A stretch of 64,000 nt of DNA from Dermanyssus gallinae (GCA_003439945.1 QVRM01002786.1:1-64000), one strand, 5' to 3'; positions 42,811 to 55,278 are shown, numbered from the stretch's first letter. Numbers and translations are program-made. The notes: generated by a model from the sequence alone, not told the origin.

Positions 42811-45800
42811 CATATGTATATATGATTTTTTATATTAACTTTTTCTAAAGGATATATCATATATGTATTAATTGATTTAAATGCATACCTAAGTGCATGC
42901 TAGTACCACATATACTATGAATATATGTATTTTTTTTTTGTAATCCTCCTCTTGTTAAATGCTGCACGACTGAAAACAATCCAAAGTGACCCCCGTAATA
43001 AAATGTAGCAGTTGTAGGCGGAAGCAAAACGATTGCATCTCATCTAACGAATCTTAGGCTCATCCGAATAGGCTTTCACGACAACCCTGATGTCTTAATG
43101 TGTGTTGATGCCATTGTTGCATAGTCCCTGCCGGTTGACATGGGTCTACCTTTGTAACTAGACAATGTGCCGCAAGGGCGAGGTGGGAACATTTGTATGT
43201 AGTTCAGCGTTTTACCAAACGACGGGCAATATTTGGTGCTGTTGGGACTTGTCAAAGCCACGCAAACTCAGCTTTCTTTCGCAGATCCTACTGAATCGCG
43301 GTCTTTGTGCGTTCAAAACTCGCCATCTGTGCTTCTTGCGCACACAAAGCCCGCACATATAAATATGCGGACCGTAGCATGCGGATTCAGTCGCGGAAGC
43401 CGGGAAGCGGGGGCCAACTGTTGGCCTGATTTCGTACGTCGCTCGTGCCAAGGCCGAACCTAGACTTGTTTCCAGGGATCTGATTGTGGTTTCCTAGTGT
43501 CAGCCTGCTGACCTAAGCAGACCAGCAATACCAAACCGGGTTGTTTTCAGCACCTTTGCGGGCTCCGAGCTGGAAGTGAGCAATGGGAGAGGTGTGAGCG
43601 GACGGGATACGTGGTCTAACGTCACTGTCGAATCAAATTGCAGCAGGCCTAAACAGAGCCTCGTCGTGGCCACTGCGGGCGCCCACTATACAGCCGTTCT
43701 TCTTTCTAGTTGGCTCCTCTTTGGGAAACTGCCTCCACTTGAGCAACGTCGCGCGGCGGACATCGTATCCCACCACCTTATTTTCAAACAATCAAATTAA
43801 AGTTGACAGTTGCATAAAGGTTGACCACTTTTGAAAAGTGAGCACTTGACTGCAATTGCGACAGTATTGCGCCTTGCTTAGTGTCACAAACCGTTTTAAG
43901 TTTAAAAAAATAGCCTTAGCATGTGCGTATTCTACATACTGGACTCTGCTAAAAGCACTTTTATACCACTAAGGATTTCGGATTTAACCATTTAGTAGAA
44001 TTGTTAGTATCTGTCACCCCAAACGCATACCTTGTCACCGGTATGAGACGTCTACCACAATTTCGTTGGCTGTTATTTCTATTGACGGTCTTTTCTGTTA
44101 CGTTTCTGTAACTACCTTATGTATAGGCAGAACTGACAACCATCAGCTCCTAGAGTGAACTCTTATACACTAAAGACTGTCGTCCTTTGCGACAGACACA
44201 ATAGTGGTGTGGCGGTCGACCAGCGCAAACTCTGAGGACTGGCGACATCTTGTCACAGCGCTGCAATGAGCCGCTGTATGGTCAGCATCGTCAGGCTGGC
44301 CCGACATTCATAAGACGCACGTATCTCTAGACTTATTTTCAATCCCGAATATGAAGTGCTGAAACGGCCCGTGTCCCGTGAAGATCTAAGTTGCGAAATA
44401 CGTAAGACACGTATATCCGGGCCTGTTGTACTTTTGCTCTAGGTTGGGTATAAGCTTGGGAATCGAGCGTCCGCGGGTGTCTGGGGGGGGGGGGGCACGG
44501 CTCTCTCTTTCATCGATGAATTGAAGGTGGCTTCGCCGGCGCATGTCCAGTTCAGTTCTTCATCAATCTATCGTTAACTTCGCTCTCTTGCAAGCAAGTC
44601 TCTGGAGGACGTTAGTTCTAACCGTGCGGTACTCTTGGTACACCCTCATGACCTTGCCATGACCTGCTGGATTTCGAGAAGGCTCGCCGGTTGCAGGCCT
44701 AGTCTCTCCATGCTGGTATGCCGTACATAGCTGTCGACATGGCCTGCAGACGGCGTCGGTCCCTCGATGCCTTTTTGTTGCTTAGGAAGAACTCTGACGA
44801 GATTCTGGGCTACCCTAGAGGCATTCCTTTTCACGTGGGCCACATGTGACCCTCACACATCCACATGGTGGGCCAGTTTCAAGAATAACCCCAATATATT
44901 GTGCTAATTCTTTGACTAATATCGGGTGACATACCAGTTCCAACCGTATTCCGTGTACTCTCTTTGTTTGGAAAAGAACCGTACCGAATAAATTACTTCC
45001 GTAATTTTAGGTGCCAGCTAAAGGAGGTGTTTCTCTGTCAAGCCGTAGATGCGTAGACGCGCGAGGTTTACTGAGGATTCCAAATAAAATAATTCCAGAA
45101 TATTGCTCAGTAAATTGAGTTCTTGAGCACGAGCTGTGGCTAGAGACCTTTTAGGCCCTCCCCGGCATTGGGAATCCTAGTAAATAGTGACCAGAGCCAA
45201 GTCGTCACCATACGGCTGGGACAGTCTGGAAGGAGAGGGCCGTACATAGTAGAACACATCTGCTCAGATTTTTCTGGCGACAACGTATATGACGTAGGCA
45301 AAATTAGACGATAGTGGTGGTTTAATCTGGTTGTAAATGATGTTTCGTGAACTTAAACTTAAATCATTATCGCAGACATAACAAGATTCCCATACTGTGG
45401 CCTCGTGTGTCAGTAGCCGTTGGTTTTTATCTTTGCCATATTTATAAGACTGTGTGGCAGCCGTGTGCGTAAGGTTTGTATACGTGCTACTTTCTGATCA
45501 GGAGGGGTATCTTCTAAAAAAAAACATATAGAAAAAAATCTAGTGGAACATTCAATGTTAATATTAGCCAGGTGATGCAAATATGATTAGGCAATAGAAA
45601 ATTAAATAACTTGGGTTCTGTGCTTAGTAATTTCACGTTGTTGCATGGATTTGTTGTTTAAAAAGCCCACATAAAATGCAACATTTTTAAGCACAGCCAA
45701 AGAAGTTCCATAAAAAGTCGAGAAATTGGCGAAATCATAAGACAAAAAATCCTTTATGTACGTTTAGTTATGCTACAAGTTTTTGTCGAAACAATGCTAT

Positions 45801-46660
45801 GCAACCGGGGGGGGGGGGGTTAGAATAATGGGAACGAGGGTTTCATACTGGTGGCCGTAAGATGCGCTGACGGATATGTATCATGCATTCATAAAACTAC
45901 TGCTCGAAAGTACATCGAAGGAAGCTTAGCCGAAATATGAGGTCTCAACGTGAGTGACGCTAACGCCAAGGAAGACATGTTACACCTAAGGTTAGCATTA
46001 CTGCATTGAATTTAAATACACGCTTTGGAACCTTTCCTACCTTCATCAGCCTACACGGAAAGCTTTCAATTCTTAACATGTTGCAATTGTTGCTAACCCT
46101 ACCATATGAGACTCGCTCATATGTTAATGCATTCAAAGGCCCATCACCCCAAAAAAACCTAAACATGAGATAGCCTGAATGGTGTACATAGTTCGTGGTC
46201 TCATTTGAACAAAGTTTTTCCGAATTTCTGCGTACACTCGTAGCCGCGCTACGCCTATTAGTCGAAGTATGTGAACAATTCAAATCAACAGACAAGAAAG
46301 TAAGGCGATTGTCTCTCTCTCCCTCTCTCTCTCTCTCTGGACCTCAGTCATAATCAGCTAGCTTTCTAGCTAAATTGCATCAGGCGTTTATAGCTCTTTC
46401 CTGCTATTAGGCGCCAAATAGCCGAGCGATTAGGTCGACGCAGGCAATCAGACTCTAATCATCGTAATTAATGTCAACTCATGCTGCTACCTGCTGAGTG
46501 TACGTACAGCCAGGTAGGAGGTGTACATGTGGGCCCGTGGCAACCGTTCGCGGTCGATTTGAAATCTAGTTTAGCTTCACGCGGCAAAACCGGCTGCTGC
46601 CGCCGTTGCGGCCACCGACTTATCACGACCGTCGAAAATGGCACGAACAAAATCTAGCCC
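42811..46660. other. Unassigned intergenic DNA
   Basis: Almost 4 kb without a recognisable gene. It contains G runs at about 44483-44495 and 45807-45819 and a (CT)n tract at about 46311-46338. A tRNA-like box A (TAGCCGAGCGATTAGG, about 46417) has no convincing box B. The longest frames are about 111 residues (45960-46295, minus) and 79 residues, with no domain recognised. Confidence 0.45.
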
Positions 46661-46830
46661 TACATTAACTCGAGATGAGAATGATGACGATGATGATGAT
46701 AATAATAATGGTGATGATGATGATAGTGGTGGTGGTGGTAGTAATGATAATGATGATGATGATGATGATCGTAATGATGGCACTGGTTCGTGGTGGGCAG
46801 GGATGATGCTGACGATGACGCTAGTTGGAT
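46661..46830 (+). repeat. GAT/GGT/AAT trinucleotide-rich tract
   Basis: Imperfect GATGAT, GGTGGT and AATAAT runs. If read on the plus strand the frame is a D/N-rich stretch (46638-46832). Low complexity, no gene called. Confidence 0.85.
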
Positions 46831-47707
46831 GATTTTTATCGGCAAAACGTCGGCATTGCACCGTCGGCATGAACTGTCGGCTTGGTTACTTTTAGTATTT
46901 GCCAATTTGGGTCTCACTTAGACACTGATGACCCGAAGGCCGCCAGGCGGCCGCAGCAGCAGCAGCAGAATCATCAGCAGCAAGCCTGTTCGTCTAGCGC
47001 CAGCCCCCGCCTAATTACTTTAGTGCCGGGGAAAAGCAATTTGTTGAATGGGCAATATTATCCATGAGGTGTCGTCCGAGCAGCAGCAGCAACAGCAGCA
47101 GCGTTTCGCAGATGCCCGCTTTTGGCCCCACCCGAACGGCCGGCTCGGTCAGCCAACAGCCAAAGCCGGACCACTCACTAGACGAAGAGGGCGGATAGAA
47201 TACCCGGCCAGCCCGAGGTCAACGAGGAACGGTCATTATGGACAATCACCGGCTTGAAGGCTGCGGCTTCGGGTCAACAGCAACAGCAGCAGCAACAGCA
47301 ACACCACCTTCGCCACCACCACCAGCGGCAGCAGAATCGGGCACGTCTGGAAGCAAAGGCTTCTGGAAGCAGCCCGGCCTAGCCCAGGCCAAACCCCAAT
47401 GACGACCCACAACGACGCTTGGTGGGCGTCGTCCTTTTGGGCGACGCTTAGGACATGGATTCGCAAATCGTTCTCGTATAGTAGCTAGGGGTATAAGGGC
47501 ATGGGGCCGCGTTACCTTGCGTATAGTGTTAGCCGAGAGATGGAGAAAGAGAGAGCATCGAGGACGAGGATGGGGTAAACAGTAATGATCACTACGAAGA
47601 CGATGACAATGAGAATACCAGGTGCCAGCAGAGACTTGCCGCCTAAAAGATATGGGCCTCGCGCTGCCGGGCCGGCGACAATGAATAGACATGGGCGGCG
47701 AGTGATA
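46831..47707. other. GC-rich DNA with interrupted CAG/CAA arrays
   Basis: CAG/CAA runs occur at about 46952-46983, 47079-47103 and 47277-47310. Short frames would give Q-rich peptides (46882-47067 and 47048-47257). This could be part of a host transcript, since Q-rich exons and CAG-rich UTRs are common in arthropods, but I find no domain or gene structure. Confidence 0.4.
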
Positions 47708-48047
47708 GGAATGAAAAATATATGGAAGCGAGGCAGTGAGCTGAAGGGAAACCGCCATCGTGCATCGTCTGGAGTCGCAGTGATAGGCTGCAGGTGTTCA
47801 CCAACGAAATGAGAAGGACATTGAAACGGAGTCGCCTGGAAAAAGGCTCCGGACAGTAGTTTGACCTGGTGAGGCATAGGAATGTGTGTATAAGGAAGCG
47901 AGAGAGTGAGCAGAAGGGAAACCACCATCGAGCATAATCTAGAGTCGCACTGATAGACTGCAAGTGTTCACCAACGAAATGAGAAGAACATTGAAACGGA
48001 ATCGCCTTGAAAAGGCTCCGGACAAAAGTTTGACCTGGTGAGGCATG
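47708..48047 (+). repeat. Tandem duplication, two copies of a 171-bp unit
   Basis: The second copy starts at 47879. Shared landmarks include GTGTTCACCAACGAAATGAG (47795 and 47965), CATTGAAACGGA, AAGGCTCCGGACA and TTTGACCTGGTGAGGCAT. The copies differ at perhaps 10-15% of positions by eye. Confidence 0.92.
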
Positions 48048-48084
48048 CGCATTTCGCATCCGCTAACATAAAGCATTTAACTTT

Positions 48085-48124
48085 TGAGGCTCGGTGACTA
48101 CTCAACATTATCTTGACGTTGCCA
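48085..48124 (-). pseudogene. RLE-type LINE relic, copy H (extreme 3' scrap)
   Basis: The minus strand reads GGCAACGTCAAGATAATGTT then GAGTAGTCACCGAGCC. This matches the terminal 40 bp of copy G (GGCAACGCCAAGATGATGTT...) and would encode GNVKIML. Immediately 5' on that strand is an interrupted AAT/ATT tract (48125-48163). Confidence 0.65.
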
Positions 48125-48181
48125 ATAATGATCATAATAATAACATTTATTATTATTATTAGGACCACTTCAGCAATTTTT

Positions 48182-48345
48182 CTTGGAGTGGCAAGGAAAA
48201 GTGACCGAGGCCTCGACAGAGGTCGCGCAGTTAGATGTGTACCTCGCCAGGGAGCTTTGGGATGGAATGGCGTGCACTAGCCGGCACGTGTACACAAGGT
48301 ACATTGTGCACGGCTATCATCACTTGGTATGTTCGACCAAAGGAT
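48182..48345. repeat. Interspersed repeat shared with 63.73-63.86 kb (copy 1)
   Basis: ACATTGTGCACGGCTATCAT then CACTTGGTATGTTCGA (about 48302-48337) closely parallels TACATAGTTTATGGCTATCA then TCACCTGGTTTGTTCGA in the second copy. Upstream similarity is weaker. Neither strand gives a known protein. The family is unidentified. Confidence 0.6.
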
Positions 48346-48528
48346 TTCACTAAGTTAGCGATTAATGTCGTTGCCGGTTCTGCTCTTTCGGTCTTTCGGC
48401 TTGGCGGCCTTTGCACTTTTTCGCCCGGTGGGACGGTCGCTAAAGTGTTCCAAACTGTATATAATGAACTGTATTGTAATTATGTAACATCTTGAAATGC
48501 AATGTTATTTCGAAATAAACAAACATAT

Positions 48529-48564
48529 ATTATTATTATTCTTATTATTATTATTATTATTATT
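48529..48564 (-). repeat. (AAT)n tail of RLE copy D (minus strand)
   Basis: About ten ATT units on the plus strand, directly after the 3' end of copy D. Confidence 0.92.
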
Positions 48565-49173
48565 GTGAAGTATAAACGTTTAAGCCAGGTTCATCCTGCT
48601 CTATTCACTTTCTGTCAATTTATGGCGTCTATGATAGAAGCCACGTTCCCTCTACAAACGTCCAATAACATCATCTGTCTCAAAAACATGGCCTCGCGTC
48701 GATCGCTCGTAACGCTCTATACGTTCGATATCTTTCAGGATTTTCGCTGTACCTGTGCTGATGGGGCCAAGTGTCCAATGTTATGGGCGCAAAGTGTTAG
48801 CTTTGGGGAGTGGAAGCTCGATATACTTCCTTCGTTTTTTTGAATCCGCGCGCTCTGCTCCATTCGACTGCGCTGTGGCATACATACGACAATGCCGCCG
48901 TGCATGATATCATTACATCCCATACAAGGCTTTTTCCGTGTGACCATAGCAGGATGGTGATTCCATCAGGTCGCAGCTCACTGCTGCCATTAAGACCCTT
49001 TGGCTTGGGTGTAGATGATATCCCTGCCCTTCTAAGAGCTATTCTTACTATGGCGTTGTGTTCAGCGTGTCCTTGTTAGTCTGCCGGAACTTTTCAGACA
49101 GCTTAATGGATGCAGACCGTCAGAGTCAACAGGTTGAACAGGTTGGCCGCATGACAGACATGAAAAGGGCTGG

Positions 49174-49185
49174 TAGACGGGGCGC
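49174..49185 (+). repeat. SINE target-site duplication, left copy
   Basis: TAGACGGGGCGC, repeated exactly at 49376-49387. Both copies belong to LINE copy D sequence. Confidence 0.9.
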
Positions 49186-49375
49186 TTTGTCGAGCCCTGG
49201 TGGCGTGGTGGCATACGCCTGCGCCTCGCGACCGGAGGAGACACATAGGTGCGCGGGTTCGAGCCCCACCGTAGCACATTTGTATTTATGGGGGTTCGTC
49301 TATGAAGCAATGCGAAAAGCAGGTCCCATGGACGTTAAATCTTGGCTGAGAGTCAGCCCCGAAAGAATTTTTTTT
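49186..49375 (+). mobile_element. tRNA-derived SINE (second family), copy 1, nested in RLE copy D
   Basis: A 190-bp element between 12-bp duplications. It has a box-A-like TGGCGTGGTGG (49201-49211) and a canonical box B GGTTCGAGCCC (about 49256-49267). A tRNA-unrelated part follows (TTTATGGGGGTTCGTCTATG, then GAAGCAATGCGAAAAGCAG), ending GAAAGAATTTTTTTT. A second copy is at 56674-56867. SINEs depend on a LINE RT; the partner is unknown. Confidence 0.88.
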
Positions 49376-49387
49376 TAGACGGGGCGC
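49376..49387 (+). repeat. SINE target-site duplication, right copy
   Basis: TAGACGGGGCGC, following the T-rich SINE end. Confidence 0.9.
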
Positions 49388-49731
49388 CTATCCTAAGAGC
49401 TGACACTATGCCGAAGGAATTTGGGTCCAGCATGGTGCCAAGCTGCCGGGGAGCAGCGCTTAAAGCCAGCCTCCGCTGAAGGGATGTTGAGCCGCTAGAA
49501 AGACGGCACGCTCTCTTGCTGATGTTAAGCTATTCATTATATCTCGTGCAAACTTCTTAGTTTTGTAAGCGTCAAGAAGTTTTTGACTCACGTAGTCTCT
49601 CAGAGGGCCGGGATCGTGTTGACTCGTGACTGTGGTATCTGCCACCATAGTTGCCTCTTTTAGTTCAATTTCTGCTTCCTCGTCAATCGCAGTTAGATAT
49701 GTGGCTCTTCTTATTCCAAGTTTCCGATGGG

Positions 49732-49759
49732 AATTATTATTATTACTATTATTATTATT
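49732..49759 (-). repeat. (AAT)n at the 5' junction of RLE copy D
   Basis: ATT units with one interruption. On the minus strand the AAT run leads straight into truncated coding sequence. Confidence 0.92.
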
Positions 49760-50500
49760 CATACATAATTCGTTGGCGTGGTATTACGTAATAACATTTT
49801 TATTTTTGCAGTATACGAATAATATAGGAGGCGGCTCGGATGGGATATATATATATATATATATGGGGATTTGCTAAGCACGCTCCCATTACTAGATCAC
49901 AGTTGCTACACAGGGAAATAACTTTTGCTCGTTGCCGTACTCAGCAAAAGGGGTAAAAAAATCTGAGGGTACCCACAAGTGCATACGCTCATATAGCTCA
50001 TATGCTAATGCTCTAGTCCTTTACTCTCGCAGTTGATTCAACCTCCTAACAATTGCTTATAATCCTGCAAAGCTATGCTAAAAGCAAAGTTGTAACACAA
50101 ATGTAAGCAACAAAGTTAAAACACCAACTTTTGAGCAATTGAGCCCATGATAACACATACACATTAAATTTTCGTCGCGAATTAAACGAACCTGCAGACT
50201 CGATTGAGACCGTGGACTGCTTTTGGAGTACGACGGTAGGCAGGCATACACAGTTGGTCCACAGGAAATGCATTCGAGCAAAAAATAGTGACGCATGTAA
50301 CTTCTGTATTTGCTCAAAGCGAGCTAGAGTTAGCCTTAGCCAGATGGGATCTCTATTAGTACGGCTATCGTTTGTGCTGCTTTCTACCTTTGATGCTGAC
50401 ATTAATGTTGCTGATGTTGTAGCAGGAAGTATTCGTGTTAGGACGACAATCGGCCTATGCAGATCTGCTAGTGAGTCATTAGTGGCCAGTAGACTGTATG

Positions 50501-50504
<4 letters not shown>
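49760..50504. other. Unassigned DNA
   Basis: A short (AT)n at 49847-49864. No gene recognised. Confidence 0.45.

Positions 50505-50582
<78 letters not shown>
50505..50582. repeat. (AT)n microsatellite
   Basis: About 75 bp of AT with one GC interruption near 50546. Confidence 0.95.
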
Positions 50583-50583
<1 letters not shown>

Positions 50584-53017
50584 TGTGTGCTTGTATCTAT
50601 GTTTAAACGTAGATATTAGTGTGTGTCTGTGTCCAAGGGGTGCATTTATCTGTCCTTCAATGGGTCTTCCCCTAGGCAAGTTGCGGTGGAGGACGAAGCA
50701 GCGGCGGAATGACATCGGGTTTACTGTTGTTGCTCTCAGCAGCTGGAGTAATTGCAACGGTAGATGCGCGATCGTTGGTAATCCTGCCAACCAAGACGTG
50801 TCGGTGGTGAGAGAGGGGGTCGTCAATAATGTGTCGGGGGTGCTTGCGGCCGCGTCTCAAACAACCCCCCCCACCTCAGCGGTCGTATTCAATGCCGTTT
50901 CCATGAATTGCCGCCCTATCCTCACCACTCAGGAGACGAGTCGGAGTCTGTGTGCCTTTCGCAAGTCTGGTTTGTTTCTCCTGGCCCACTCTCACTTTCT
51001 TTAGTCGACTATTGCCTTCCCTATGCCGTTCGCTATTTCCTTCTTCACCACCCCACCCTATCATGTCTCACTTCATCCTGTCCCATTCGCACCCCATGAA
51101 CGCCCTACATCACCGCTTTTCCCGGATTTTCCTCCTTCGGACTCTTTCGTGCTGTATATCGCTATGGGTGGTTGCTCGGTTAGCCCGTGGGCTGTTTTTA
51201 CCCAGACCGATGACTGTAGCTTCCTGTGGCTAACCGGCTCCCTTGTGTTATTTGCTTATGTTAGCCAACCGGCGTACCGTAACCAGTTCACGTCGGAGAA
51301 CAGAAGTCTGCAGCGGTTCGCGCTGAGGTGCAATCGTTCAGTTCCCTTTGCTGTTATTGCATTTGCTGTTGTTGTTTTGTATTTTTCTATTGTTTGACTG
51401 GCAGACGTGTGCTGTTAGGCCGAGTTTTTTATGTTTATCTCTTTTTTAGTACATTCCAAGGCTGATATTATGCTCAATGCTGATGCTGGCTAGTAGTATG
51501 CTGGCATCTTATGAGTCAGTGACAATGGTAGCAGCTTAAGGCAATTCGTCGCTACACAAAATCAACGATATTGAAACAGAAGCATTTCAATACTCGTTTA
51601 CCTATACCTACTACAGATTTCAAATTAATCATATTGAAGGATATTATTTGTCGTTGCTGTGATTACTGGTATTGTCACTGCCGTTATTCAGCCAATCCCT
51701 GCGCTGCTAGATTCCACGGATAGAATATGTTTCGTATAAATAGATTGTGTAGCGTTTGTTTTGTGCTCATGTTGGTGTTGCTTCATTTGGTAATATATTA
51801 ATAAATTAATTCTTTGAGCCGACTTCCTACTGTAGAAAGGGCGGTAGATAAATATACTACGTGCCTTTCTGTACAACAAATATCCGAAAGCATAGCAAAG
51901 CTTGATGTTTAATTGTCACGCGCATCAATTAAAAACTTCTGCTCGTTGCGAGCACGATAGTGGTCGGTCATCCGATATTATTAATAGTTGAAAACGACCA
52001 AACAGTGTCAATACTGTTCGCTAAAGATAGACTACCCTGAAGATCCTATGATTGTTCAGTGTGTCGAACTTCAAGACATATTTCACGATCGACTGTGGGC
52101 TACAATAAAGTACATGCAGCTAACGGTTTATAGTACTATATTCGCGACGGCGTTCGTTTCGTTAGCAGATGGTCAACGCAAATGCGGCTGACAATTATAA
52201 TGTTATTTTCTTTGTTTTGGCAGTTGCCTGTTGTACGTTGTCGTACCTGTGGTGCGAGCAATAAGAAAGTGAGTTTTTGTTTGTTCCAATCGCACCGGAA
52301 AGTACGGAAAGCATCGCGCGATGCTTAGATACGCAAACGGTACGCAGGAAGACTAGGCCAGGGTAGCATTGGCCAGGTACTTGCAAGGCAGCATATTGTT
52401 TTGCACGGCCAGCTGCGTCATGCAAGGGCGGTCGTAAGTTGCCGCCTTGCGGTCTGGTGCGTGTAACCTGCGCGCAACCCGTTCATGTCCGTGTCTTTCT
52501 TTCATGTTCGTGTCTTGCTAACTGCAAAAAAGTAAGTGAACGATAATGATGTTGTGCTTGCGGACTTACAGCTCCGACAACGTTTTTGTAGGTGGCATTT
52601 GGGCTGCCAAAGGGAATCGAAAACTTAGCTGATAAAAAGCCTGCGCTATCTGCAGCGGCTAATTGCTGAACGCCTAGGGAGCAGACCGACCTAGCACACA
52701 TTGGGTCTTAAAAACCACCAAGTCCGAACGTGAGGGATTATACCGTGTTGCTGGTATACGTTGCCTATCGCGAGCAACTCGCGTAAAGCCATCTTTCTGA
52801 TGAAAACACATTCAACATCTTATTGCTGCCTAAGGTTCTGCATACACCGCCCCATGGCGTCAGTTCAGATTGTTGTGCTTGTTGTTGATCTTAATAGAGG
52901 TACACTATTTGGTATTAGTATTACAGTATGTTTACTATAATAATGGAATAGCGATCCATGCTTTAAGAGTGTCCATGTCACCATAGTCACTACTTATAGG
53001 GTAATCCTATATGTGCG

Positions 53018-53019
<2 letters not shown>
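50583..53019. other. Unassigned intergenic DNA
   Basis: The 50.6-51.4 kb part is GC-richer and pyrimidine-rich, with overlapping frames up to 124 residues (51023-51397, plus) and no recognised domain. The rest is AT-rich with nothing identifiable. Confidence 0.4.

Positions 53020-53054
<35 letters not shown>
53020..53054. repeat. (AT)n microsatellite
   Basis: About 33 bp of AT. Confidence 0.9.
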
Positions 53055-53056
<2 letters not shown>

Positions 53057-53289
53057 CGGCGGTAGAGATACATTACATATTACAGCTGCTATTTCTCCCC
53101 TAACAGGGAGCAGCAAGAGTTTAAAATTTTCCTTAAGAAGCTTGCCCAGAGCGTAGGTGACCACACGGGGTGGAGGGTGACTATCACATGGGATTCTACC
53201 GAACGCCGCAGGAGTGAATGGCCGAAAATAGCTTAACAATCCTAAATGATGATCGTTTGATGAAATCTGTCATCCCGCCCCCAGTGGGC

Positions 53290-55278
53290 AAGGATGGAAG
53301 GTAAGAAGACTGGACAAGAAAAAGCTCTGCGCCAAATTCGACAAGGCCTGCTGTACACTAGGTGAAGAGGAGGTCGATGAGCACAGCCTTCTGCACTGCT
53401 CATCTCGGCGTGTAGGAAAGCCGGTCCCTCGAATGGAGGCAAACCGGATACGCCAAAGTATTGGTGGAACAATGATATCGCCCAGGAGAGAAAAGTATGA
53501 AACAGCCGCAACCGGGCGTATATAAAGACTTTAAGCTGGTTAGCAAAGAGACAAAACATATGGGAGGACAAAGGTGAGGAGAGGTGATGACGGAATCCCA
53601 TTTTGCTCAATACAGGGTCTTTCGAACGAAACTTCAAGGGCTTATCGCCAAGAGTAACCTCTAAGCGTGGAAGGAGCTTTTGGAATCTGTCAAGGATGAC
53701 GTGTGGGGCCAGCCCTGTTGTGTTCGTCTGAAGGTCGCCAAGGGTCTTAAAAACCCTGATGACTTCACTTCAAAGAGTAGGAAAATGCCCGGGGATCTGG
53801 AAACGGGCCAGCCTTCTACTGGTTCTAAAGCGAAGAGCCTAGAAGAGAGAGGCGTCGGCGTTTTGGCCTACCAGCATACTGCATTTTTTTGGGCAAAATG
53901 GTAGAGAACGTTGTAGTCAACCGCCTCATCAAGGAGATCGACGTCAAGAAAGCGCTTTCGGAGGCCCAGTAGGGATTTCGGAAAAGTCGCTCTGCGCACA
54001 GGGCCCCAAAGAAGTCACTAAATGCACGGATGAGGCGACCTCAAACGCCTCTAAAACGAGGAATTTCATGCGCCTCATTCTCCTGAATGTCAGAAATGCC
54101 TTCAACACAATAAACTGGGAAGTCTTTATGGAGACGATGAAGACGAACGTAATATCCGCTTACCTCCGTCGGATGATTTCATTCTATTGGGTTGATCGAG
54201 GTCTGGTTGCAGGAGGGGGGGTCAGGAGTGCGAGATTACAGCTGGAGTCCCACAGATAGATTCTGGGGCCCATGCTCAGGAACCTGACTTGCACCGGGTT
54301 CTCGAGATAGATAATCTCCCAATGCGCATGTGAAGTAGGTCACTCATAAAGTCAAAAGGGTCTCTCTGAACCTAGCGCGTATTCTGCTGAGGGCCGGTGG
54401 AGCGTCGAAGCCAATGGAGATACTAGCGACAGTGGCTAAATAATGGCGCTGTATGGCCCCTGTCTGGAAAGAAATGACCGGACGGTTTCGACCAGAGCCC
54501 TCCTGGTCCTAGCTAAGATGCTACCAGGCACCTGCTTGCGTGGGAGAGAAGCAACCGATTCTTAGACAGAGTTGAACCTGACCATGGCCAGGAGTGCCAC
54601 CATTGCGACCTGGCAGAAGGGATGGGCTGAAAAATCTGGGGTGACCAAGGAGTACTGGAACAAGAGTCTGATACCAGACCTCGGAGTGTGGTACGACTGT
54701 CAAGATGGCGAGCTATCCTAACTGACGACGCAAGCGCTGACTGGTCACGGCTAGTTCTAAAGCTACATATTGATCTGTGTGACGTGCGGCTCTAGTGAGC
54801 AGGGGGACGTAAAGCTACACCGTTTTGCACTCCCAGGCTATCATGGCAGCACGGGTTCCACGCAGGTTCCACGGCCGTGAAGGGTCTCTCTACGATCAGG
54901 GAGATCGTCGACTACATGATGGTGCTGGCAAAGACGCGCAGAGAAGCGACGTACTGGTTCTACGCCATTTTGACACTCAAGGGGATCCTGGAAAAAGCCA
55001 AGAGGGAGCTGTTCGAACGATACAATAGTCAAGACCGGTGCCCAGGGGGAGGGGGCGAGAGAGGGTGCAGCCGGGCCCTAGGGGTCTCGACGCACTCAGG
55101 CCAGTTAAACTTGGTATTGCTCTCGCCCAACTGGACCAACCACATGGTGATGCGGAAGGATAGGGAAACAGCAGAGGAAATGTTGTTGGCGAACGGCGCG
55201 GAGATGACTTTCCCGAGGTTTCCCGAAGTAGTGCCAAAGCAATACCGAGCCTGGAGGTGGAAGAGGAAATGGCTTTAG
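53290..55278 (+). pseudogene. R1/jockey-like LINE ORF2 relic
   Basis: Readable in pieces with frame changes. ACCTLGEEEVDEHSLLHC (about 53355-53402) looks like the C-terminal Cys/His block of such an ORF2, perhaps from an adjacent copy. WKELLESVKDDVWGQP (about 53668-53715) is the pre-RT block. NRLIKEIDVKKALSEAQ, stop, GFRKSRSA (about 53918-54000) follows. Motif A appears as LILLNVRNAFNTINWEVFME (about 54076-54135), with N where the catalytic D is expected. VISAYLRRMISFYWVDRGLV comes next. TAGVPQ then a stop then ILGPM (about 54239-54275) is the motif B side. REATIATWQKGW-like text (about 54590-54630) and QALTGHG (about 54730-54750) match the C-terminal region. It is clearly dead. Confidence 0.72.

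Larger units (their letters stand above)
48565..49731 (-). pseudogene. RLE-type LINE relic, copy D (connection to C-terminus, with nested SINE)
   Basis: Read on the minus strand: KLGIRRATYLTA, then IDEEAEIELKEATMVADTTV and SARERAVFLAAQHPFSGGWL (49731-49463). These are parallel to copy C but lack about 18 residues between them. Next come a block interrupted by a SINE (49375-49186), the finger YQPFSCLSCGQPVQPVDSDG...LSC (about 49160-49085), and the endonuclease LRPDGITILLWSHGKSLVWDV (about 48975-48910), with the RPD...VWD pair intact. The tail block NIGHLGPIS...CRGNVASI (about 48800-48630) follows. The 5' end starts inside (AAT)n at 49732-49759 and the 3' end enters (AAT)n at 48564. It provides the best view of the endonuclease in this family here. 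Confidence 0.85.

Noticed and set aside
46417..46480. A tRNA-Leu/Ser-like box A (TAGCCGAGCGATTAGG)
   Set aside because: No box B and no cloverleaf arms can be drawn at the right spacing.
46638..46832. A D/N-rich frame as a possible acidic protein
   Set aside because: It is only translation of GAT/AAT microsatellite.
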